Numbered from the stretch's first letter, positions 25,525 to 34,254 are shown. The stretch: DNA of 50,669 nt from Thermodesulfatator atlanticus DSM 21156 (GCF_000421585.1 NZ_ATXH01000018.1:1-50669), one strand, 5' to 3'. Numbers and translations are program-made. The notes: generated by a model not told the origin, from the sequence alone.

Positions 25525-26370
25525 TTAACAAAAAAGATACGAAAGAAATTTGTAGATTAAGCGGGCGGCAAAATATGCTGAGCGGTCGTCTTTAGGAAGT
25601 AGCTCCACCACATCAAAGCCAACCACGTTCAAAGAAGAAACCGCTTGCAAAATGAAAAGCCCCTCGTACCACTTAAGGCCTCCTGGTTCAGGGGTTCCCA
25701 CCCCAGGGACTTCTGCCGGGTCAAAGCCGTCCAGGTCAATGGTCACATATACGGGCCTTTTCCCAATTCTTGTGAGGATCTCATTAACGACTTCTGAAAG
25801 CTTACTTACCAATTCTCTTGCCCAGTGAATCTTTAAGCCTTTTTCCCTGGCGAAAACTATTTCTTCTCGTGAAATGGCCCTTATCCCTATGGGATAAAGC
25901 TCTATCCCTAATTCTAGGGCTCGTCTCATAGTACAGGCGTGGGAAAAGGGGGTCCCTTGATACTCATTTCGCAAGTCGGCATGGGCGTCTATTTGGATCA
26001 CACACAACCTGCCATACTTTTCCTTGAGCAAGGCCATAGGGGCCAGGCTTACGGTATGTTCTCCCCCCAGGGTTACCGGAAAAAGCCCCGCGTTAACATA
26101 AGGATCAAGGCGACTTTTCAAGGTTTTGAGCATTTTTTCGGGATCAACAGGGAGTTCTTCTTCTGGAAGCGTTAAAAAAGGGGCTTTTTGGTATACCTCG
26201 CAATCTTTTTCTTCGTCGTAAAACTCAAGATATGGGCTTGCTTCTATGATACGTCTTGGCCCAAAACGAGTTCCAGGAAGATAGGAAGTGGTAGCATCAT
26301 AAGGGGCAGGGCAAAAAACAACACGAGCTTTAGCCGGGTTTTCGGGCAATCCTAGAAAAGTCATAGGCAT
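25525..26370 (-). CDS. speB: Agmatinase (ureohydrolase)
   Basis: Dimanganese enzyme splitting agmatine to putrescine and urea. Metal motifs GGEH (102-105), DAHAD (128-132) and DLDGFDP near 210. 281 residues. Arginase or aminopropylagmatinase activity is possible in this fold; in many thermophiles the enzyme acts on N1-aminopropylagmatine. The neighbour speD supports a polyamine role. The start is ATG 26370 or 26364; neither has a ribosome site and a hairpin ends only a few bases upstream. Confidence 0.9.
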   Translation of the reverse strand: MPMTFLGLPENPAKARVVFCPAPYDATTSYLPGTRFGPRRIIEASPYLEFYDEEKDCEVYQKAPFLTLPEEELPVDPEKMLKTLKSRLDPYVNAGLFPVTLGGEHTVSLAPMALLKEKYGRLCVIQIDAHADLRNEYQGTPFSHACTMRRALELGIELYPIGIRAISREEIVFAREKGLKIHWARELVSKLSEVVNEILTRIGKRPVYVTIDLDGFDPAEVPGVGTPEPGGLKWYEGLFILQAVSSLNVVGFDVVELLPKDDRSAYFAARLIYKFLSYLFC

Positions 26371-26375
26371 GGAAA

Positions 26376-26399
26376 AGCCGGGGCGTTAAGACCCCGGCT
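26376..26399. terminator. Strong hairpin between speD and speB (terminator or attenuator)
   Basis: Perfect 8-bp stem AGCCGGGG / CCCCGGCT with an 8-base loop. On the plus strand it is followed by CTTTTTTC, on the minus strand (the direction of speD-speB) by TTTTCC and then immediately by the speB ATG. It has the form of an intrinsic terminator but lies where the speB ribosome site should be. Confidence 0.7.
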
Positions 26400-26407
26400 C
26401 TTTTTTC

Positions 26408-26845
26408 TTATACGGTTAGCTGACTACGTTCGGCACGGATAAAGCGTTCTACCGTGCGGATGGAGCGGGGAAACTCAAGGCCTCTGTCAAGGATCTTAAT
26501 TTCGCTCTTTTTCACTTCAAAAAGCTTGGTGATATCGCGAATGGCCTTGTCCACGTCGAATTCCTTGCAGGAGAAGATATCAACGCTCATGTAGAGCTTT
26601 TCAGGAAAGGTGTGGATGCTTATATGGCTTTCTGCGATAATCACAAAGCCAGAAATGCCCCAATCTTCTGGCACAGGTGCGTGATACTTGAACACATAAG
26701 GGGGCATTATTTTGGTCATTTTGATTTCTTCGGGATAATTGCTCAAGAAATCATAGATAAAGTCGATGTCCATGAGCTTTTCCCGGTTGCAACCATACCC
26801 GTCAAGTACCAAGTGCTGTCCGAATCCATACTCCATCTTTTCCAT
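26408..26845 (-). CDS. speD: S-adenosylmethionine decarboxylase proenzyme
   Basis: Makes decarboxylated AdoMet, the aminopropyl donor for spermidine. Self-cleavage between Glu72 and Ser73 (AESHISIHTFPE) produces the pyruvoyl group; His78 and Cys93 (DIFSCKEF) are the other catalytic residues of the bacterial class 1B enzyme. 145 residues, slightly longer than the usual 120-130 because of a C-terminal tail (RSIRTVERFIRAERSQLTV). GGAGGGA precedes the ATG. Spermidine synthase is not in the window. Confidence 0.93.
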   Translation of the reverse strand: MEKMEYGFGQHLVLDGYGCNREKLMDIDFIYDFLSNYPEEIKMTKIMPPYVFKYHAPVPEDWGISGFVIIAESHISIHTFPEKLYMSVDIFSCKEFDVDKAIRDITKLFEVKKSEIKILDRGLEFPRSIRTVERFIRAERSQLTV

Positions 26846-26870
26846 GGCCGTCCCTCCTTAAAAAACTTAA

Positions 26871-27401
26871 TTAAAAAGTGGGCGGAGATACCACCCACAG
26901 GATTTGGGCCATGGAGCGCCCCACGTTTTCCACGAAATGGCGCTGATCGGCCCGAAAGTAAAAACAATCACCCTTGCGGAGCTTTTCTGCCCGCGTGCCT
27001 AACCAGAGCTTGATAACCCCTTTAAGCACAAAGCCAAATTCTTCGCCCTCGTGGGGCGCATCTGGTGTGGTCTGCTCCCCGGGGTTAAGCGAAACCAGCA
27101 CCGGTTCCATTATCCTTCTTCCTGATCCTGGAACCAAAAATTCAACACCTTGGCCTTCTATCTTTTGACGATCGTCTTTACGAAATACCACCCGCTCAGG
27201 GGGGTCTTCCTTAAAAAAACTTGCTAAGTCTGTTCCCAGCACGTCTAAAATGTCTTTAAGCGTAACTATCGAGGGATAGGTCAAATCCCTCTCAAGTTGC
27301 GAAATATAACCTTTGGTCAAGCCTGCACGACTTGCCAATTCTTCCTGAGTAAGATCATTTGCTACACGCAATTTTCTAATTTTTTCTCCTATGCGTAACA
27401 T
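26871..27401 (-). CDS. XRE-family transcriptional regulator with cupin domain
   Basis: 176 residues. An N-terminal helix-turn-helix (IRKLRVANDLTQEELASRAGLTKGYISQLERD, about 8-40) is joined to a C-terminal cupin (about 105-175) that binds a small ligand in related regulators such as PuuR. It is the first gene before speD and speB, 25 bp upstream of speD, so it probably senses a polyamine or precursor and controls this cluster and itself. The ligand is inference from context. Confidence 0.88.
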   Translation of the reverse strand: MLRIGEKIRKLRVANDLTQEELASRAGLTKGYISQLERDLTYPSIVTLKDILDVLGTDLASFFKEDPPERVVFRKDDRQKIEGQGVEFLVPGSGRRIMEPVLVSLNPGEQTTPDAPHEGEEFGFVLKGVIKLWLGTRAEKLRKGDCFYFRADQRHFVENVGRSMAQILWVVSPPTF

Positions 27402-27484
27402 ATATTGGCCTTTAAGGCGTCTCCATAAAAAGTAAACCTGAACCGACCTTAGCCAAGGCCAAGTCCAGGCTTGATTACAATCTT

Positions 27485-27499
27485 TAAACCAAAAGTTTA
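27485..27499. promoter_or_regulatory. Candidate operator palindrome for the XRE-cupin regulator
   Basis: TAAAC-CAAAA-GTTTA, a perfect five-base inverted repeat with a 5-base spacer, between the predicted -10 box and the regulator start. Position and symmetry fit an autoregulatory site; no second copy was found near speB. Confidence 0.35.
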
Positions 27500-27516
27500 G
27501 TTATAGTGCGGCGGAA

Positions 27517-27545
27517 CATATAAAAATTTTTTGGAAGGTTGTCAA
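27517..27545 (-). promoter_or_regulatory. Promoter of the XRE-cupin / polyamine cluster
   Basis: Minus strand TTGACA (27545-27540), 17-base spacer, TATATG (27522-27517). This gives a leader of about 105 bases before the regulator ATG. Consensus -35, four-of-six -10. Confidence 0.55.
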
Positions 27546-27593
27546 GGTTTTTGCCCAAAAATTTTTCGGAAATTGTCAAAAGAGGGTTGAGTG

Positions 27594-27612
27594 AGAAAAA
27601 TGGAACGGATCC
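27594..27612. repeat. Partial copy of the hairpin repeat family
   Basis: GAAAAATGGAACGGATCCC matches the right arm of the 48964-49010 palindrome with one base missing. The left arm and the TTTTGCAAA flank are absent, so this is a remnant or a chance match. Confidence 0.4.
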
Positions 27613-27656
27613 CTTTCGACAAGTTTGTAATGGTTTCTAACAAGCTTGGTTAAAAG

Positions 27657-27677
27657 TAAGCCCCGTAAACTGGCTTA
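27657..27677 (-). terminator. Weak terminator-like hairpin after the AMMECR1 gene
   Basis: Six-bp stem TAAGCC/GGCTTA with a 9-base loop, 4 bases after the stop of the gene ending at 27682. On the minus strand it is followed by CTTTTAACC. Short stem and short T run, so low confidence. Confidence 0.35.
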
Positions 27678-27681
27678 ACAA

Positions 27682-28272
27682 CTAATGAACGCCAAAGCGG
27701 GGGCCAATCTTTAAGTCTTTTTCGCTGAAAATCTCCGCTGTAAATAGGTAAATTTCGGTTTCGGGGTCTTGCCAGCAGCCTGGAGGAAGCCCTGCTTTCA
27801 AGCAGGTATGATCAAGAAAGGTTTTTCTGTCCCAGCCGTATTCTGTGGCTACCTGGGGTAACAAAACACCACGGTTTATACCACGGACAATATAGATGCC
27901 GTGTTTTCCAACTTCTATCTCGTTGATATCTTCTGCGCGCCACATGGGAGACAGCACAGAGATTTCAATTTCTACCTCAGGAAGTTCTTCAGGGGAAAGA
28001 GGGGGAAAACGCGGATCATTAAAGGCCGCTGAGCGAGCCATTTCAAATACTGTTTTGTAAAGCGGACCTTCTGGATGAAAGGTGCCGATACAGCCTCTTA
28101 ACTGGCCGTTTTTATGAAGGGTTACGAATGCGCCATAAGGTTCAAGGAGCTTTGGGGGAAGCTCCTGAGGAAGCCTTGGCGGGCGCCCCTCAAGGGCGCT
28201 CGCAATGCTTTCCCTGGCAATATAAAGTAAAAGTGCTTTTTCCGTGTCGTTTAGGCCGATTACCTTGGTCAT
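27682..28272 (-). CDS. AMMECR1-domain protein (AmmeMemoRadiSam system protein A)
   Basis: 196-residue AMMECR1-fold protein. GCIGTFHPEGPLYKTVFEMARSAAFNDPRFPPL is the family core (LRGCIG, DPRF). In many bacteria it is found with a Memo protein and a radical-SAM protein in a proposed modification system of unknown substrate; neither partner is adjacent here. It starts one base after the DsbC-like gene ends and is probably co-transcribed with it. Confidence 0.88.
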   Translation of the reverse strand: MTKVIGLNDTEKALLLYIARESIASALEGRPPRLPQELPPKLLEPYGAFVTLHKNGQLRGCIGTFHPEGPLYKTVFEMARSAAFNDPRFPPLSPEELPEVEIEISVLSPMWRAEDINEIEVGKHGIYIVRGINRGVLLPQVATEYGWDRKTFLDHTCLKAGLPPGCWQDPETEIYLFTAEIFSEKDLKIGPRFGVH

Positions 28273-28273
28273 T

Positions 28274-28999
28274 TTACTTCACCAGTTTCAAAATTTGTTC
28301 TTCTTTTAAAACTCCAGAAATAACCTTTCCGTCAGGAAAAATATAAGTCGGTGTGGCCCTGATGCCCAGCCCCGGAAGTGTTTTTAAAGTTTTTTCTACC
28401 TTTTTCTTTCCTTCTTCGCATTGGGTGCCGGTATAACCTTCCCTTAATTCTTTTAGGCCTTTTTTATCACAGATGATAGCGACGGCCTTTTCTTTGGCCT
28501 TGGGGTGAAGCCTCTCAAGGGGCATAAAAATTACGTTTACTCTAATCTTCCCTTTTTTGATCATTTCGTGAAGAATCCCTTCTGCCCTTTTACAATGAGG
28601 GCAATCAGGGTCTGTGATGAAAAATATTTCAGGGCCCTTTCCCTCACTGAAAGCTACGAGTTTTTTAAGTTCTGCTAGTTTTTCCTTTGAGAGCCGGTTG
28701 AGGTCAGTGATGCGTTCCTGGGTAAGGTCCAAGCGTGCGGCAATGTCTATTATGCGACCAAGGACCAAATATTTCCCTTTTTCGTCGATATAAAGAGGTC
28801 TTTTGCCTCCTGCGGTTTTTATTACCACTTCGCAAAGCCCTTTGATGGGTGAGGGCTTAACGCTTAATACGTTTATTTTTTGGCCACCAAAAAGAGGAGA
28901 AAGGGTTTTTTCTGTTTCCTTGGCGGAAGGGCAGGTGGCAAAGCTAACTCCTGCAAACAACAAAAGAACCAAACAGCTCAAAACAATCGATCTTTTCAT
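28274..28999 (-). CDS. DsbC/DsbG-like periplasmic thiol-disulfide protein
   Basis: Signal peptide (residues 1-21, ending SFA before TCPSAKE), an N-terminal dimerisation-like part, and a thioredoxin domain with CPHC at 133-136 and the cis-Pro in RATPTYIF. 241 residues from the ATG at 28999, chosen because GAGGAGGT lies seven bases before it; an upstream ATG at 29014 would add five residues before the signal. Extra cysteines at 23, 56, about 164 and 179 resemble DsbC. Likely isomerase or reductase of periplasmic proteins. Confidence 0.87.
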   Translation of the reverse strand: MKRSIVLSCLVLLLFAGVSFATCPSAKETEKTLSPLFGGQKINVLSVKPSPIKGLCEVVIKTAGGKRPLYIDEKGKYLVLGRIIDIAARLDLTQERITDLNRLSKEKLAELKKLVAFSEGKGPEIFFITDPDCPHCKRAEGILHEMIKKGKIRVNVIFMPLERLHPKAKEKAVAIICDKKGLKELREGYTGTQCEEGKKKVEKTLKTLPGLGIRATPTYIFPDGKVISGVLKEEQILKLVK

Positions 29000-29124
29000 G
29001 AAAAACCTCCTCATTTTATTCTTAATTTTCGGTTAAGCTCCCTTGAAGATTTAACACTAATAGGGCAATATCTCACCAAACTTTTTGAATTTTTTAAAAA
29101 AATTTTAAGGAGGTTCTTTTAAAA

Positions 29125-30279
29125 ATGAACCTTTTAGACAAGAAAACTCTTCTTGCTCCAGGCCCTGTTCCTGTTCCTCCAAAGGCCCTGCTGGCTATGG
29201 CAAAGCCCGTTATTCATCACAGGCTTCCGGAATTTTCTGCGATCCTTTCTAAGATTCGGGAAGACCTGAAATACCTTTTTCAAACCAAAGAAGACGTCTT
29301 ATTTTTTGCGTCCTCTGGCACTGGTGCCATGGAATCCTGTGTGGCTAATCTTTTTTCCCCTGGAGAAAAGGTAATCGTTGTCCGAGGTGGTAAATTTGGT
29401 GAAAGATGGGGGAAGCTTGCCGAGACTTACCGTTTAGACCCTGTATATATCGATGTTGAATGGGGGGAAGCGGTTCCACTTGAGGCTGTAGAACGTGCCC
29501 TTAGTGAGAACCCTGACGCCAAGGGCCTCTTGATCCAGGCCCATGAGACTTCCACCGGGGTAAAACATCCTGTGGCAGAGATTGCCTCCCTTACAAGAGA
29601 AAAAGACATTTTATTGGTGGTGGATGCTATTTCAGCCCTGGGCGTATATCCTCTTCCTTTTGATGAGCTTGGGATCGATGCCATGGTGGCGGGTTCTCAA
29701 AAAAGCCTTGCCTTACCCCCTGGGCTTTCTTTTGTAGCCCTTTCCCAAAAGGCCTGGGACCGCGTAGAGAAAACAACTTCTCCTCGTTATTACTTTGACT
29801 TCCGCAAAGAAAAAAAGGCGCTTGCTAAAAAAACTACGGCCTTTACCCCTGCGGTTTCTTTGCTTTACGGCCTTTCAGAGATTCTTGCGCGGATAAAAGA
29901 AGTGGGGCTTGAGCGCCTTTTTGCCCATTACCAGCGCCTGGCCGGGGCCTGTCGTGCTGGTATAGCTGCCATGGGGCTTGATCTTTTTGCCAAAGCTCCC
30001 TGTGAGGCGCTCACCATTGTTAAAGTGCCTGAAGGCGTTGATGGGGCGAAACTAATGAAGCTTATGCGTGAGAAATATCAGGTCACCATGGCAGGTGGGC
30101 AGGCCAAACTGAAAGGCAAGGTGGTCCGCATTGCCCATCTTGGTTATCAGGGTCCCCTTGATGTTATCACAGCCCTTGCTACCCTTGAAATGGCCTTAAC
30201 AGAGCTTGGCTATAAGGTACCGCTGGGTGCCGGTGTGGCCGCGGCTCAAAAATATTTTCTCGCAAACAAGGAGGTCTAA
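29125..30279 (+). CDS. Class V aminotransferase (alanine-glyoxylate / phosphoserine type)
   Basis: PLP aminotransferase of 384 residues in the SGAT/AGAT group. PLP Lys193 in VAGSQKSLALPPG; SSGTGAMESCVANL and LVVDAISALG are family blocks. It is two bases before serA, and this pairing suggests that it makes 3-phosphoserine from phosphohydroxypyruvate in place of classical SerC, or a serine-glyoxylate type reaction. Strong ribosome site AAGGAGG before ATG 29125. Confidence 0.88.
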   Translation: MNLLDKKTLLAPGPVPVPPKALLAMAKPVIHHRLPEFSAILSKIREDLKYLFQTKEDVLFFASSGTGAMESCVANLFSPGEKVIVVRGGKFGERWGKLAETYRLDPVYIDVEWGEAVPLEAVERALSENPDAKGLLIQAHETSTGVKHPVAEIASLTREKDILLVVDAISALGVYPLPFDELGIDAMVAGSQKSLALPPGLSFVALSQKAWDRVEKTTSPRYYFDFRKEKKALAKKTTAFTPAVSLLYGLSEILARIKEVGLERLFAHYQRLAGACRAGIAAMGLDLFAKAPCEALTIVKVPEGVDGAKLMKLMREKYQVTMAGGQAKLKGKVVRIAHLGYQGPLDVITALATLEMALTELGYKVPLGAGVAAAQKYFLANKEV

Positions 30280-30281
30280 AA

Positions 30282-31865
30282 ATGAAAGTCTTGGTTAGTG
30301 ATCCCATAGCCGAAGACGGGATAAAAATTTTAAAAGAAGCGGGCCTTGAGGTAATAGTCAAAACAGGCCTTCCCAAAGAAGAGCTCATCGAAGAGTTAAA
30401 AAACGACATTGAAGCCATAATTATTCGTAGTGCCACCAAAATGACCGCAGACGTGATCGAAGCTGCCCCCAAACTTAAGCTTATTGCCCGGGCAGGGACA
30501 GGCCTTGATAACGTAGATATCGATGCGGCGAACCGCAAAGGCATTGTGGTGATGAACTGCCCCGGAGGAAATACCGTTTCTGCAGCAGAGCACACCATCG
30601 CCATGATGATGGCTCTTGCGCGAAATATTCCCCAGGCCACGGCCTCTATGAAGGCGGGCAAATGGGAGAAAAAGAAATTTCTTGGCCGCGAAGTAAACGG
30701 AAAGACCTTAGGAATTATTGGCCTGGGCCGCATTGGTTCCGTGGTAGCTGACCGCGCCAAGGGCCTTAAGATGCGCGTTATTGCCTATGATCCCTTTGTT
30801 AATCCCGATCAAGCTGCGAAGATGGGTATCGAGGTCATGAGCCTTGATGAACTTTTGCCTCAGGCGGATTTTATCACCATCCACGTGCCCCTTACCAAAG
30901 AAACCAAAGGCTTTATCAACAAAGAAAAATTCGACAAAATGAAAGACGGCGTGATGCTAATTCACTGCGCCCGTGGCGGTATTGTGAACGAAAAAGACCT
31001 TTACGAAGCCATGGTTTCAGGAAAAGTTGCCGGCGCAGCTTTAGATGTGTTTGAGCAGGAGCCGCCTCCAGAGGATTACCCACTCTTTAAATTAGAAAAT
31101 TTTATCTGCACTCCCCATCTGGGAGCTTCTACGGTTGAAGCGCAGAAGAATGTGGCGCTTGCCGTTGCCTCTCAGGTGGTAGATTTCTTGGTCCATGGGG
31201 TGGTGCGCAACGCGGTGAACATGCCTTCTGTTTCAGCCGAACTTCTTCCTGTGCTTAAGCCTTATCTCAAGCTTGCTGAAAAACTTGGTGCCCTTCAGGC
31301 CCAGCTTGCCGAAGGCCCCATCCAGGAAGTAAACATCGAGTATCAGGGAGATGTTGCCAATCTTGATACAAGGCCCCTTACCGTTGCCTTGCTAAAAGGG
31401 CTTCTTACCCCTGCTTTGCGTGAAGATGTAAACTTTGTTAATGCACCCATCCGTGCCAAAGAGCGCGGCATAAAAGTAACTGAGAGCAAAGTAAATACCG
31501 CGGAAGATTTCCTTAATCTCATAAAGGTGCGCGTAAAATACCCCGGAGGGGAAAACGTAGTTGCAGGCACCATCTTCGGCAAAAAAGAGCCCCGGATTGT
31601 ACAGATAAACGATTTTCGCCTTGATGCGGTGCCTCAAGGGCACATGCTTTACCTTATGAACGAAGACCGGCCCGGGGTAATTGGCCAGATTGGCATTACC
31701 ATTGGCGAACACGGGGTGAATATTTCCAGGATGCACGTGGGCCAAGAACCTGAACAAAAAGTAAACATAATCTTGCTTAGCATTGACCAGCCGGTTCCTG
31801 AAGACTTGTTACAAAAACTTAAAAAACTACCTGTCATAAAGCTGGTAAAACCCCTTGAGCTTTAA
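30282..31865 (+). CDS. serA: D-3-phosphoglycerate dehydrogenase
   Basis: First step of serine synthesis. NAD motif GLGRIGS at 147-153; catalytic Arg (CARGG), Glu (DVFEQEPP) and His (TPHLGAST). 527 residues: catalytic and NAD domains to about 315, then the long-form intervening domain and an ACT domain from about 453 (YLMNEDRPGVIGQIGITIGEHGVNI) for serine feedback. Forms an operon with the aminotransferase; a hairpin follows the stop directly. Confidence 0.96.
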   Translation: MKVLVSDPIAEDGIKILKEAGLEVIVKTGLPKEELIEELKNDIEAIIIRSATKMTADVIEAAPKLKLIARAGTGLDNVDIDAANRKGIVVMNCPGGNTVSAAEHTIAMMMALARNIPQATASMKAGKWEKKKFLGREVNGKTLGIIGLGRIGSVVADRAKGLKMRVIAYDPFVNPDQAAKMGIEVMSLDELLPQADFITIHVPLTKETKGFINKEKFDKMKDGVMLIHCARGGIVNEKDLYEAMVSGKVAGAALDVFEQEPPPEDYPLFKLENFICTPHLGASTVEAQKNVALAVASQVVDFLVHGVVRNAVNMPSVSAELLPVLKPYLKLAEKLGALQAQLAEGPIQEVNIEYQGDVANLDTRPLTVALLKGLLTPALREDVNFVNAPIRAKERGIKVTESKVNTAEDFLNLIKVRVKYPGGENVVAGTIFGKKEPRIVQINDFRLDAVPQGHMLYLMNEDRPGVIGQIGITIGEHGVNISRMHVGQEPEQKVNIILLSIDQPVPEDLLQKLKKLPVIKLVKPLEL

Positions 31866-31883
31866 AGCCCCCGTACGGGGGCT
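31866..31883 (+). terminator. Hairpin after serA
   Basis: AGCCCCC-GTAC-GGGGGCT, an 18-base perfect palindrome beginning at the base after the serA stop codon. The downstream side is C-rich instead of T-rich, so it is not a textbook terminator, but it sits exactly at the operon end. Confidence 0.55.
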
Positions 31884-31903
31884 CCCCCCCCATTTAATCT
31901 TCC

Positions 31904-31932
31904 TTGGTTTTCTGCGATAAATTGGTTATAAA
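31904..31932 (+). promoter_or_regulatory. Promoter of the TPR lipoprotein operon
   Basis: TTGGTT, 17-base spacer, TATAAA, located 55 bases before the TPR gene and just after the serA hairpin. Good -10, partial -35. Confidence 0.5.
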
Positions 31933-31986
31933 AGAAGAGACTTTTGCAAAGTTCTCAAGAAGCAATTCCTCTAAAAGGAGAAGCTT

Positions 31987-34254
31987 ATGGGTAAGTGGCG
32001 TTATCTGGTCGTCTTTTTGTTGGTTCTTACTTTTTTGGGGTGTAGTTCACCGGAAGAAAAAGTCTCAAAACACCTACAAAAGGGAACCGCGCTTGCTAAG
32101 GAAGGCAAACTCCGTGAGGCTGCCATTGAGTTTCAAAATGTTATCCAGCTTGATCCCAAAAATCCGCGTGCTCATTATGAACTAGCTGAGATTTACATGA
32201 AAGTGGGAGATTTCAGACGGGCCCTTTCTCAATATCGGAAAGCGGTAGATGTTGACCCTGAAAATATCGACGCCCGGTTAAAGCTTGCTTCCTTGCTTAT
32301 TGCGGCAGGAAAATTAGACGAAGCAGAAGATCACGTTCAATACGTACTAAAAAAAGAACCTGAAAACGAAAAAGCCCTTACCACGCTTGCTACTATTCGC
32401 CTGCGGCAAAAAAAGTTTGGCGAAGCGGAAAAGCTTGCTGATAAAGTCCTTACCAAAGACCCCGATAATATAGAAGCCCTTGTCATCCTTTCAGCAGTTT
32501 ATCGCGAGCGTGGGGAACTTGACAAAGCCGAACAAAAGCTCAAACAGGCCCTGGCCAAAGCCCCTGAGAACATTTTTCTTTACGAGCTTTTGTTGCAACA
32601 TTATCTCCGGGCCGGGAAAACTAACGAAGCAGAAGCCCTTTTAAAAGAGGCTGCCGCGAAGTTTCCCAAACAGTTTCGTTTTGTCCGCGAGCTTGTTGCT
32701 CTCTATCTTGCCCAGGGTAAGGTCAAAGAAGCGGAAGACTTTTTGGTTTCCTGGAACCAGAATCATCCCGATGATGTACGGGGAAAACTAGCCCTCATTG
32801 ATGTTTACCGCCAGACTGGGCGGGCTGATGAGGCCCTTAAACTTGCCGAGGAAAGCCTTAAAAAATGGCCTAATTCGTTAGATTTAACGGCCTCTCTTGC
32901 TTATCTTTTAGTAAACAAAAGGGAGTTTGATAAAGCTAAGTCTTTGGTTGATGAAATCCTTGCCAAGGATCCCAACCATCCTATCGCCCATTTGGTAAGG
33001 GGGAAAATTCGCTTTGCCAAAGGTCTTTTGGCTGAGGCTCTAGATGATTTCCAAATCGCCCTTAAAAGCAGACCTCGCCTTGCAGAGGCCTATCACTACA
33101 TTGGTGTTATCAAGCTTATGCAGGGCAAGGGCGAGGAGGCACGCACTGCCCTTGAGAAGGCCTTAGAGCTTAATCCTTTAGCCGTAAAGACGCGGCTGAT
33201 TTATGCCCGTCTGCTCTTAGCCCAGGGAGAACCTGAAAAGGCAAGGCAAGAGGCTATAACCGTTCTTAAAATTGCCCCGAAAAATCTCGAAGCAGGGCTA
33301 ATTATGGGCCTTTCTTATATGGCTGAGAAGAAATTCACCGAAGCAGAAAAGATCTATAAACGTCTGGTAGAGCTTTTCCCCAATAATCCTACGGTGCACT
33401 TTTCCTACGCAACCTGCCTTCACGCCCAGAAAAAACTAAAAGAAGCCCTTGCAGAGTATCAAAAGACCCTTGAGCTTGCGCCTAATCACCTTCTTGCCCT
33501 TACGCGTCTGGTGAAATACCATCTTGCGAAAAAAGAACCTGATAAGGCCCTTGCACTTATTGACAAACAGTTTCCTTATTTCAAAAACAGGGCTCCGCTT
33601 TATTACCTTAAGGCCCAGGTCTATCTCGCTAAAAAAGATATAGCTGCCGCAGAGAAGAACCTAAAGCTTGCCCTTCAAGAAAACGATAAGTTTCTCCCAG
33701 CCTACACCCTGCTTATTGCGATATACGGAAAAGAAGGAAAACTTGAAAACGCCCTTGCTGAGTGCGAAAAAGCACTTAAAAAACAGCCTCAAAACCTGGC
33801 CCTTTTGATGACCAAGGCTGCTATTCTTGAAAGACTTGGCAAAAAAGACGAAGCTGAAAAGGTCTATCGTGAGATTATCGCGATAAATCCTGATTTTTAC
33901 CCCGCCCTTAATAACCTTGCCTGGATGCTTGCAGAAAAAGGCGACACTGACGAAGCCTTTATTTTTGCCCAGAAGGCCCGGGAAAAGGCCCCAGAAAACC
34001 CCTTTATACTTGATACCTTTGGTTGGGTGCTTTACAAAAAGGGCTCTTATGATTTGGCAATTTCAATTTTTAACGACGTGCTTCAGAAAAATCCCGATTT
34101 TGTCCCCACGCGCTTGCACTTAGCCAAGGCTTATCTTGCCGCTGGCAAAAAGGCCAAGGCTATCGAAGAACTCGAAAAGATAGTAAAATCTCCTCTCAAC
34201 TTTCCAGAGAAAGAGGAGGCTAAAAAGCTTCTTGAAGAACTCAAAAAATCTTAG
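31987..34254 (+). CDS. TPR-repeat lipoprotein
   Basis: 755-residue lipoprotein. The signal ends in a lipobox TFLGC with Cys19. The mature protein is almost entirely tetratricopeptide repeats, roughly twenty 34-residue units (for example LDPKNPRAHYELAEIYMKVGDFRRALSQYRKAV). It resembles the PrsT/PilF-like TPR scaffolds found in envelope and exopolysaccharide systems; no such partner genes are nearby. Ribosome site AAAAGGAG. The last codons overlap the rlmN start. Confidence 0.85.
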   Translation: MGKWRYLVVFLLVLTFLGCSSPEEKVSKHLQKGTALAKEGKLREAAIEFQNVIQLDPKNPRAHYELAEIYMKVGDFRRALSQYRKAVDVDPENIDARLKLASLLIAAGKLDEAEDHVQYVLKKEPENEKALTTLATIRLRQKKFGEAEKLADKVLTKDPDNIEALVILSAVYRERGELDKAEQKLKQALAKAPENIFLYELLLQHYLRAGKTNEAEALLKEAAAKFPKQFRFVRELVALYLAQGKVKEAEDFLVSWNQNHPDDVRGKLALIDVYRQTGRADEALKLAEESLKKWPNSLDLTASLAYLLVNKREFDKAKSLVDEILAKDPNHPIAHLVRGKIRFAKGLLAEALDDFQIALKSRPRLAEAYHYIGVIKLMQGKGEEARTALEKALELNPLAVKTRLIYARLLLAQGEPEKARQEAITVLKIAPKNLEAGLIMGLSYMAEKKFTEAEKIYKRLVELFPNNPTVHFSYATCLHAQKKLKEALAEYQKTLELAPNHLLALTRLVKYHLAKKEPDKALALIDKQFPYFKNRAPLYYLKAQVYLAKKDIAAAEKNLKLALQENDKFLPAYTLLIAIYGKEGKLENALAECEKALKKQPQNLALLMTKAAILERLGKKDEAEKVYREIIAINPDFYPALNNLAWMLAEKGDTDEAFIFAQKAREKAPENPFILDTFGWVLYKKGSYDLAISIFNDVLQKNPDFVPTRLHLAKAYLAAGKKAKAIEELEKIVKSPLNFPEKEEAKKLLEELKKS

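Noticed and set aside
25514-25526. Palindrome AACCAG-T-CTGGTT at the speB stop as a Zur/Fur box
   Set aside because: It does not resemble known Zur or Fur sites and overlaps coding sequence of speB; could be chance.
25370-25595. Small rightward open frame beginning MSDYYNENKKK in the gap between speB and the ABC ATPase
   Set aside because: No ribosome site, no recognised family, and its end runs antisense into speB. The gap is better read as the upstream region of the transporter operon.
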